From Lentzea aerocolonigenes (GTDB taxonomy: Bacteria; Actinomycetota; Actinomycetes; Mycobacteriales; Pseudonocardiaceae), in the NCBI RefSeq assembly GCF_000955955.1, contig NZ_JYJG01000365.1:1-13506 (forward strand): a stretch of 13,506 nucleotides of DNA. The letters run 5' to 3'. This document shows positions 6,483 through 12,046 of this stretch, piece after piece. Made by a program: the position numbers and the translations under genes. Numbering within the stretch: position 1 is the first letter of the stretch; every line of letters starts with the position of its first letter. A model generated the notes under the pieces. The model ran no database searches. It worked only from the letters and a program-made list of their open reading frames with translations, and was not told the DNA's origin.

Positions 6483-8009
6483 GTGGATCGGATGAGCTCA
6501 CTGGACGCAGGCTTCTACTTCATCGAGGACGAGAACGTGCCCATGCACGTCGGTTCCGTCCTGGTTTTCGACGGCCCGGCGCCGTCATACGGCGACGTGA
6601 TCCGCCTCTTCGTGTCGCGGCTCGACCAGGTGCCGCGCTATCGGCAGAAGGTGAAGGCCCTGCCGTTCCACGTCGGCCGTCCGGTCTGGGTCGACGACGA
6701 CCACTTCAACATCCTCTACCACGTGCGGCACACCGCGGTGCCGTCGCCGGGCGGCGAGGACCAGCTGCGCAACCTCGCGGGCCGGCTCTTCGCGCAGAAG
6801 CTCGACGACAAGAAGCCGCTGTGGGAGGCCTGGCTCGTCGAGGGACTCGAAGGCGGCCGCTGGGCCATCATCTCCAAGGTCCACCACTGCATGATCGACG
6901 GAGTGTCCGGAACGGACATGCTGCAGCTGCTGCTGGACTTCAAGCAGGAGACCGCGCTGCCCGAGCCGAAGGAGTGGAAGCCCACCCCGACGCCGTCCAC
7001 GCTCGACCTCGTGGTCGACGGGGTGCGCGACGCCGTCGTGACGCCCGTGCAGCACCTCTCCGCGTTGCCCGCCATCGCGCGGAACATGCGGTCGCTCAAC
7101 GAGATCCTCGACTTCGGCAAGACCGTTCTCGGTTCTCTTCCCGGTACCGCGCGGCGCCTGGTCACGCGTGCGGCCACCTCTTTGAACGGTCCTATCGGGC
7201 CACACCGCCGCTGGGTCTGGGCGCGGGCGAACCTCGCCGAGATCAAGAAGGTGCGGTCTGCCGCCGGTGGCACGGTCAACGACGTCATCCTCACCGCGAT
7301 CACGCGTGGTTTCCGGGATCTGCTGGAGAAGCGCGGCGAGCTGACCGAGGGCATGGTCGTGCGGACCATGGTGCCGGTGTCGATGCGCAAGTCCGACCAG
7401 CACAACGAGCTGAACAACCGCGTCAGCGCTGTTCTGGTGAACCTGCCCGTGGGTGAGGCGGACCCGGTGAAGCGGCTCGCGTCGATCCGCTCGCAGATGG
7501 ACGACCTCAAGAGCTCGCGTCAGGCCGCCGGTGCGGACGTGATCACGAACCTGTCGAACTTCGCCGCGCCGACGTTGATGGCGCTGGGTTCCCGCACGGC
7601 GATGCGGTTCCCGCAGCAGATCCTGCAGACGGTCACCACGAACGTGCCCGGCCCGCGGATCCCGCTCTACATGCTCGGCCGCCCGCTGGTGGAGATGTTC
7701 CCGTACGTGCCGGTCGCGTCGACGATCCGGATCACCGTCGGCATCTTCTCCTACCTGGACAAGTTCACGTTCGGCATCAACGCGGACTTCGACGGGGTGC
7801 CGGACGTGCAGCTGCTCGCCGACGGCATCCGCGCCGGGTTCGACGAGATGGTCGCTTTGGCCGCCGAGGCCGAGGAGAAGGCCGAGGCCAAGGCCGCTGC
7901 TGCGAAGGCCGCGGTGCAGGCTGCGTCGAAGCCCGCTCCCAAGCCACGTACGGTGAAGGCTCCTGCCAAGGCGACGACCAATGGTGTGAAGCCGGAGACC
8001 AAGGCCTGA
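6483..8009 (+). CDS. Wax ester synthase/diacylglycerol acyltransferase (WS/DGAT)
   Basis: This 508-residue protein joins an acyl-CoA to a fatty alcohol or diacylglycerol, making wax ester or triacylglycerol at the membrane. The N-terminal domain has the family pattern SSLDAGFYFIEDENVPMHVG, PLWE at 112-115, and the catalytic HHxxxDG motif as HHCMIDG (His134, His135, Asp139, Gly140). The C-terminal domain has the usual TVNDVILTAI and TNVPGP segments. A tail of about 50 residues rich in Ala, Lys, Glu and Pro follows the fold and is likely disordered; it may bind membranes or lipid bodies electrostatically. The start is GTG at 6483 because homologues begin M-D-R-M-S-S-L-D-A; an ATG at 6492 is the alternative. 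Length is close to the family norm plus the tail. The LmeA-like gene follows after 8 bp, so they are probably co-transcribed. Confidence 0.93.
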   Translation: MDRMSSLDAGFYFIEDENVPMHVGSVLVFDGPAPSYGDVIRLFVSRLDQVPRYRQKVKALPFHVGRPVWVDDDHFNILYHVRHTAVPSPGGEDQLRNLAGRLFAQKLDDKKPLWEAWLVEGLEGGRWAIISKVHHCMIDGVSGTDMLQLLLDFKQETALPEPKEWKPTPTPSTLDLVVDGVRDAVVTPVQHLSALPAIARNMRSLNEILDFGKTVLGSLPGTARRLVTRAATSLNGPIGPHRRWVWARANLAEIKKVRSAAGGTVNDVILTAITRGFRDLLEKRGELTEGMVVRTMVPVSMRKSDQHNELNNRVSAVLVNLPVGEADPVKRLASIRSQMDDLKSSRQAAGADVITNLSNFAAPTLMALGSRTAMRFPQQILQTVTTNVPGPRIPLYMLGRPLVEMFPYVPVASTIRITVGIFSYLDKFTFGINADFDGVPDVQLLADGIRAGFDEMVALAAEAEEKAEAKAAAAKAAVQAASKPAPKPRTVKAPAKATTNGVKPETKA

Positions 8010-8017
8010 GACACGAT

Positions 8018-8563
8018 GTGACGGTTCAGGCGGGTGCGCACGACCTGCACCTGACCGTAGTAGAACTCGACGCACGGCTGGGCGCCCTCGGACTGGCGCT
8101 CGGCCAGGTCGACGACGTCCGCATCGAGCTGGAGAACGTGCGGTGGTCGCGCTGGCGTGCTCGCCGCGCGACCGTCGTGTGCCGCGACGTCCACGTGAAC
8201 CCGCCGGCGACGCTGGTGTCGTCGCCGGTCGAGTTCCGCGTCGAAGTGAATATTTCGGACATTCCGGAGTTACAACCGGTCAGTTGGTTCCCGTTGACCG
8301 TCCGGTTGGTCGGTTCCGACCTGCACGTCAAGCTGCACAAGTGGCTGCCGGCGCGCGTGTTCGCCGTGCCGGACCTGCCACGCGGCATCCAGCTGACCGG
8401 CGTGGAGCAGCATTCTGATCATTTCGTGCTGACCGGAGCCGCCCCTGTGCTGCGGGAGCGGCTCACGCTCGGTCAGCTCGCTTCGGTGATCAAGCGGTTG
8501 GCGTCCATCCAGGCCAGGACCCGCTCGGACACGACCTCGGGAATCTCCATCTGGGGCACGTGA
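8018..8563 (+). CDS. Small protein, possibly LmeA-like (DUF2993) lipid-binding
   Basis: This 181-residue protein starts with GTG 8 bp after the WS/DGAT stop. It has alternating hydrophobic beta-strand patterns, with the segments VDDVRIELENVRWSRWRARRATVVCRDVHV and TLVSSPVEFRVEVNISDIPELQP (window about 8107-8275). This resembles the LmeA/DUF2993 family, which binds phospholipid in mycobacterial envelope biogenesis, but it is shorter, lacks any signal peptide, and the match is from memory. If correct, a soluble lipid carrier beside an acyltransferase would make sense. The last 30 residues are encoded antisense to the end of the convergent alpha/beta hydrolase (91-bp overlap) and look less conserved. 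I see no clear Shine-Dalgarno sequence, so coupling to the synthase is likely. The CDS is likely; the family is tentative. Confidence 0.6.
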   Translation: MTVQAGAHDLHLTVVELDARLGALGLALGQVDDVRIELENVRWSRWRARRATVVCRDVHVNPPATLVSSPVEFRVEVNISDIPELQPVSWFPLTVRLVGSDLHVKLHKWLPARVFAVPDLPRGIQLTGVEQHSDHFVLTGAAPVLRERLTLGQLASVIKRLASIQARTRSDTTSGISIWGT

Positions 8564-9387
8564 CCGACGCCCGCGTACTCGTCGTAGCGCCAGTGCGGAT
8601 GCTTCCTGGCCACGTAACGAGCGGCGGCCACGTTGACCAGCCGGTCCCGGTCGCCGCTCATCAGGAACACCGGCACCCGCAACTTCTTCATCGCCGCGTA
8701 GTAGGCGCCGCGCTTCGACGTCGTGAACACGGTGCTGCGCGCGGCCGCGAGGAACGCCGTGTCCAGCCCCTCGACCTTGGCCCGTTCGCCGATGAGGTGC
8801 TCGCTCGCCTGCTTGAGCTCCTCGGGGATGCCCGACGGGTCAGCGCAGACCAGCTCCAGCAGCCGTTCGACCTGCCGGCGCGCCGGGACGGTCTTGGCCT
8901 TGGCCAGGAACCGCTCGCCGAGGCCCGGCACCGAGTACATGAAGAACGTGCTCAGCATCGTCGGGTCCGGCCGCGTCCCGAACACCATCGGCAGCGCGGG
9001 GTCCACCAGCACCAGGCCCCTGACCAGCTCGGGGTGGTAAGCCGTGTGGAACAGGGAGATCATCCCGCCCATCGAGTTGCCGACCAGGACGACCGGCTCC
9101 TGGACGATCTCCTCGATGAACCGGCCGAGCAGCCCCGCGTTGGCCTGGACCGTGGTCTTGCGGCCCTCGGGGTTCGTCAGCCCGTGCCCGGCCAGGTCGA
9201 CGGCCACGACCCGCGCCTTCTGGGCGAGCAACGGCGCCAGCAACGCCCAGTTCAGGTGCGAGCCGCCGAGCCCGTGCACGAGCACCATCTTCGGCCCGTC
9301 GTCCGGTCCGCCGAAGTCGACCCAGTGCACGGGCCCGTCGAGGTCCGCGTAGTGGCTGGTGCCGCCGAAGTTCGCCACAGTCGTCAT
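8473..9387 (-). CDS. Alpha/beta hydrolase (serine hydrolase superfamily)
   Basis: This 304-residue protein has HGLGGSHLNW (38-47) at the oxyanion hole, nucleophile elbow GNSMGG with Ser105, acid Asp248 in GDRDRLV, and His276 in GVGHVPQ, so the triad is complete. There is no signal peptide. The fold is that of general esterases, lipases and C-C hydrolases, so the substrate cannot be named. Its position near the WS/DGAT gene suggests a lipid ester. The start is the ATG at 9387 because upstream codons in frame give a low-complexity Arg/Ser/Thr sequence unlike a protein and would cross the palindromic operator. No Shine-Dalgarno sequence precedes it. A CATACT box lies 7 nt upstream, inside the first of two tandem half-site operators, so a TetR-type regulator probably represses it. 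The gene ends inside the LmeA-like gene. Confidence 0.88.
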   Translation of the reverse strand: MTTVANFGGTSHYADLDGPVHWVDFGGPDDGPKMVLVHGLGGSHLNWALLAPLLAQKARVVAVDLAGHGLTNPEGRKTTVQANAGLLGRFIEEIVQEPVVLVGNSMGGMISLFHTAYHPELVRGLVLVDPALPMVFGTRPDPTMLSTFFMYSVPGLGERFLAKAKTVPARRQVERLLELVCADPSGIPEELKQASEHLIGERAKVEGLDTAFLAAARSTVFTTSKRGAYYAAMKKLRVPVFLMSGDRDRLVNVAAARYVARKHPHWRYDEYAGVGHVPQMEIPEVVSERVLAWMDANRLITEAS

Positions 9388-9422
9388 ACCAACCAGTATG
9401 TCGCTTAGACCAACCGGTTGGT
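9388..9422. promoter_or_regulatory. Tandem TetR-like operators over the alpha/beta hydrolase promoter
   Basis: ACCAACCGGTTGGT at 9409-9422 is a perfect 14-bp palindrome. A second, imperfect copy, ACCAACCAGTATGT at 9388-9401, shares one half-site. Their centres are 21 bp apart, about two helical turns, so two dimers could bind the same face of the DNA. The second copy covers the CATACT -10-like box (minus strand, 9395-9400) and abuts the start codon at 9387. TetR-family operators are commonly of this form. No TetR gene is in the window. Confidence 0.6.
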
Positions 9423-9425
9423 AGC

Positions 9426-9439
9426 GGCCGTTAGCGGCC
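9426..9439 (-). terminator. Weak hairpin after the sigma/anti-sigma operon
   Basis: GGCCG-TTAG-CGGCC (9426-9439) is a 5-bp GC stem that directly abuts the stop codon of the membrane protein gene. It has no clear T-run, so it could be a partial terminator or simply sequence noise. Confidence 0.25.
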
Positions 9440-10282
9440 TCACTTCCACGGCGTCGCGGGCTGGCACTGGTCCGTCGGCTGCTGCCGGACGCTGCCGACG
9501 AGCTCGCCGGTCTGCGGGTTCTGGTAGCACGTTTGCCACGACGTGTCGCTGCTGCCGAGCAGGTTCCCCGCCGCGTCGTAGACCCGGACGACGGGTGACG
9601 GGCCGTTCTCCGGGAAACGCCACGTCGACGGGTAGTAGATCCGCGCGGCATAGGTGCCGTTGACGACCTTGGCGTCAACAACCAAGTTGTCGGCGCTGAG
9701 CGTCACCCGCGCGACCCTCTCGCTGACGCGCCCGCCGACCTGGTGGAAGCCGCGCTTCCCCGCCTCGCCGCGCTGGACACCCGGAGCGTCGCCGCCCGCG
9801 GCGGAGCTCATCTCGTCGACCGAGAAGTGCCCCGCCAGCCACCTCGTGTCGCCCCTCATCGCGAAAACGCTGTATCCATCGCGTCCCTCACCGATGTGGC
9901 AGCTCAATGCGTCGCCGTCGGTGTAGAGCAACGCCCACCGGGGCTCGTCGAGCACCAGCTGGCGCAGCGTCGCCGTGGCGACCCCACCCGCCTTCGCGCA
10001 CCCTTCCGTGATCGCCGCGACGGTCTCCGGCGGCACCCCGAAGTCGACCGGGGCGGAGGTCGGAGCCGGCGATGTGATCTGGACGAGAGGCGTCGGGTCG
10101 GAAGGTGCCGGCCGCAGCAACACCACGCCCGCCGCCACGCTGAACACCGCGGCCGCGGCGGCGAGGATCGGCACGGTGAGCCGGGAGCGCCCGCGCCCGC
10201 CGGCCGCACGTTCGAGCTCCGCGCGGATCTGCGTGTGGCGGCCCGGCGGCAGGTCGCGAGTGGGCGGAAGCATGCTGGTCAT
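9440..10282 (-). CDS. One-TM membrane protein, likely partner (anti-sigma) of the ECF factor
   Basis: This 280-residue protein has a short cytoplasmic N-terminus (1-35), a hydrophobic span at about 36-57 (rich in Ala/Val/Leu) and an outside domain of about 220 residues. The outside domain carries four cysteines (95, 128, 252, 273) that could form two disulphides. The cytoplasmic part lacks the H-x3-C-x2-C zinc motif of classical ZAS anti-sigma factors. It is followed by a Pro/Thr/Ser-rich linker (58-78) and ends in a Tyr/Trp-rich part (about 205-280). The start is ATG 10282, with GGGGAGGA 3 nt upstream and an ATGA overlap with the sigma gene stop. An ATG three residues later is a weaker option. 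Translation coupling to the sigma factor strongly suggests it senses a surface signal for it. Its function as an anti-sigma factor is inferred from position and topology only. Confidence 0.8.
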   Translation of the reverse strand: MTSMLPPTRDLPPGRHTQIRAELERAAGGRGRSRLTVPILAAAAAVFSVAAGVVLLRPAPSDPTPLVQITSPAPTSAPVDFGVPPETVAAITEGCAKAGGVATATLRQLVLDEPRWALLYTDGDALSCHIGEGRDGYSVFAMRGDTRWLAGHFSVDEMSSAAGGDAPGVQRGEAGKRGFHQVGGRVSERVARVTLSADNLVVDAKVVNGTYAARIYYPSTWRFPENGPSPVVRVYDAAGNLLGSSDTSWQTCYQNPQTGELVGSVRQQPTDQCQPATPWK

Positions 10283-10848
10283 CGGTCCTCCCCGGTGTGC
10301 ACGAGCTCCCGGTGCTGCTGGAGCTTGGACTTGGCCTTGCTGACCCGCGCCCGCACGCTGCCCTCGGTGATGCCGAGCACCGCGGCGGCGTCCGCGTACG
10401 ACACCTCGGCCCACACGCACAGCGCGAGCGCCTCACGTTCGTTGCGCGGCAGCCCTTCCACAGCTGCGTGCAGTTCCTTCATCCGCCGCTGGTCGTCGAG
10501 CCGCTCCGCCACGAGGTCCGCGTGGTCGGGCATCGGCCGCTCCTCCCCCACCCGCCGCAGGTTCTTGATCCGCCTGCTCAAGGAACGCTGCTCGTTGCGC
10601 ACCACGTTCGTCGCCACCGTGAGCAGCCACGGCAACGCCGACTCGCGCTCCAGCCGCACGTCACCCCGCCTGCGCCAGGCCGTGAGAAAGGTGGCCTGCA
10701 GGTGGTCCTCGGCCTCGGCCCAGGACGCGGTCAGCCGGAAGCAGTGGTTGTAGACCGCCTTCGCGTGCCGGTCGAACAGCACTCCGAAGGCGTGGGCACT
10801 ACCCCCAGCGGCCTGCGACCACAGCGCGCGGTCGTCTTCGGTCGTCAT
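10279..10848 (-). CDS. ECF (sigma-70 family) RNA polymerase sigma factor
   Basis: This 189-residue protein has sigma region 2 at about 20-90 (FGVLFDRHAKAVYNHCFRLT, then AEDHLQATFLTAWRR, which binds core polymerase and the -10 element) and region 4 at about 128-178 (LPRNEREALALCVWAEVSYADAAAVLGITEGSVRARVSKAKSKL, the -35 helix-turn-helix). Regions 1 and 3 are absent, as in extracytoplasmic-function sigma factors. It would direct transcription of a stress or envelope regulon. The membrane protein gene follows with a 4-nt overlap. Its upstream region has no clear ribosome site and contains the five-copy motif array. Whether it transcribes its own operon cannot be told from sequence alone. Confidence 0.92.
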   Translation of the reverse strand: MTTEDDRALWSQAAGGSAHAFGVLFDRHAKAVYNHCFRLTASWAEAEDHLQATFLTAWRRRGDVRLERESALPWLLTVATNVVRNEQRSLSRRIKNLRRVGEERPMPDHADLVAERLDDQRRMKELHAAVEGLPRNEREALALCVWAEVSYADAAAVLGITEGSVRARVSKAKSKLQQHRELVHTGEDR

Positions 10849-10880
10849 ACCTGTTCGTGTCCGCCCGCCTCGCCGATGTT

Positions 10881-11120
10881 GGCACCAGTTTCACGCACCC
10901 CGCGCACGCCCCCAGCAACCCGGCACAACCCACGAAGCCACCTGACACAGGCTGCCACCAGGTTTCACGCACCCCAGCACACAACCCCGCAGGCCACCCG
11001 GTCCCGGCCAGCACCAGGTGTCACACACCCACGCACCATCCAGTCCGCCGGCTGACACCAGATCTTCGTGCGCCACTCAGCAGGCCGGCTAGCCCGCGGC
11101 TGGCACCAGTTTCACGCACC
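10881..11120. repeat. Five irregularly spaced copies of a ~20-bp motif in the sigma/kinase gap
   Basis: The intergenic gap 10849-11140 contains a GGCTGvCACCAGgTTTCACGCACCcc-like motif at 10881-10900, 10954-10975, 11011-11030, 11054-11074 and 11102-11120. All five share CACCAG. Copies 1 and 5 share CACCAGTTTCACGCACC exactly. Copies 2 and 3 carry an extra G, and copy 4 is the most diverged. Spacing between CACCAG cores is 73, 56, 44 and 48 bp, so the array is not a CRISPR or a tandem repeat of fixed period. It lies between a divergent pair (sigma factor, APH-like protein) and could be a multi-site operator. All copies point the same way. No gene is supported in this stretch. Confidence 0.7.
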
Positions 11121-11126
11121 TCCCCC

Positions 11127-11140
11127 TAACGTCTCGAAAC
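11127..11140 (+). promoter_or_regulatory. Candidate -10 box (TAACGT) before the APH-like gene
   Basis: TAACGT at 11127-11132 lies 8 nt before the GTG at 11141, and no Shine-Dalgarno sequence is visible. The last motif copy of the intergenic array (11102-11120) sits where the -35 region would be. Confidence 0.35.
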
Positions 11141-12046
11141 GTGGCACATCTGGGGGTCGCCGACCTGAAGGACATCGCGCAGGCGGCATACGGGCGGGAG
11201 CTGCGCGACGTGACCCGCCTGCACGGCGGGAGCAAGAAGGGCGTCTACCGGCTGACGCTCGACGACGGCACGACGGGCATCGCCTATGTGTGGCGTGCGT
11301 CCGAGGACTATTGGCCGACGCACGAGCACGACCCGTTGTTCGGCAACGCAAGCGGACGCGACCTGTTCCTCACAGCGCACACCGCGCTGTCCGAGGCCGG
11401 CGCGTGCGTGCCGCGCCTCGTCTTGGTCGACCGCGACACGATCGTCGTCGAGGACCTGGGCGGCGAGTTCCTGGAGAAGCTTCTCGACCACGACACTGAG
11501 GCGCTTGAACGGTTGTGGGATGACCTTCAAGCCGTGCATCAGCGCACGAGCCCGCGCTACGGCCGCCCGAGTGCGCTCCAGCCGGAGGACGCGCCGCCCG
11601 TGCCGGATGTCGTGCTGGAGCGAGCGCTCAAACACCTGGCGGAGTGTTGCGAGCGGGTGCCGCGCATCGCCGCCGAGCGCGAACGGCTCGAAACCCAGCT
11701 GCGGCAACGGCATGCGACGATCGAGCCACGGCCGGAATACGGGCTGATCCACGGCGAGCTCGGCCCCGACCACGTTCTCGTGGCCGACGGCAGACCTGTG
11801 CTGATCGACATCGAGGGCGTGATGTTCTTCGACGTCGAGTGGGAGCACGTGTTCCTGGAGCTGCGGTTCGGCCGGCACTACCGACCGGTGAAAGGCCTGG
11901 ACCCACAGCGCATGAGCCTCTATCGACTGGCCCAGTACCTGTCCCTTGTGGAGGGTCCGCTGAGGCTCCTGGACGGCGATTTCCCGCACCGCGCCGCGAT
12001 GCGGGAAATCGCCGAGCAGAACATCGAACGCGCCCTGACCGCCTAG
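11141..12046 (+). CDS. APH-fold phosphotransferase-like protein with altered catalytic loop
   Basis: This 301-residue protein has the aminoglycoside phosphotransferase/kinase fold. It has an N-lobe with a Gly-rich turn (GGSKKGVYRL, 29-38), a hinge-like VVEDLGG (102-108), and a C-lobe catalytic loop IHGELGPDHV (203-212) followed by LIDIEG (221-226). In APH enzymes this loop is HGDxxxxN. Here the base Asp is Glu206 and the Asn is His211, while the metal-binding Asp is kept (Asp223). The N-lobe Lys that binds ATP is not obvious (IAYVWR). It may be a dead or repurposed kinase. I recall the same HGELGPDH loop in actinobacterial proteins of unknown role. The GTG start is supported by in-frame APH sequence beginning there. 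Its TAG stop shares a CTAG palindrome with the stop of the next gene. Confidence 0.8.
   Translation: MAHLGVADLKDIAQAAYGRELRDVTRLHGGSKKGVYRLTLDDGTTGIAYVWRASEDYWPTHEHDPLFGNASGRDLFLTAHTALSEAGACVPRLVLVDRDTIVVEDLGGEFLEKLLDHDTEALERLWDDLQAVHQRTSPRYGRPSALQPEDAPPVPDVVLERALKHLAECCERVPRIAAERERLETQLRQRHATIEPRPEYGLIHGELGPDHVLVADGRPVLIDIEGVMFFDVEWEHVFLELRFGRHYRPVKGLDPQRMSLYRLAQYLSLVEGPLRLLDGDFPHRAAMREIAEQNIERALTA

Noticed and set aside
6585..8075. A 496-codon minus-strand frame opposite the WS/DGAT gene
   Set aside because: It is rich in Arg, His and Val with no recognisable fold, and lies antisense to a gene with an HHxxxDG motif.
8560..9408. A 282-codon plus-strand frame opposite the alpha/beta hydrolase
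   Set aside because: It is rich in Arg, His and Gln and antisense to a gene with a complete catalytic triad.
10881..11120. Possible CRISPR array
   Set aside because: The motif copies are degenerate, with core spacing from 44 to 73 bp, and no cas gene is nearby.
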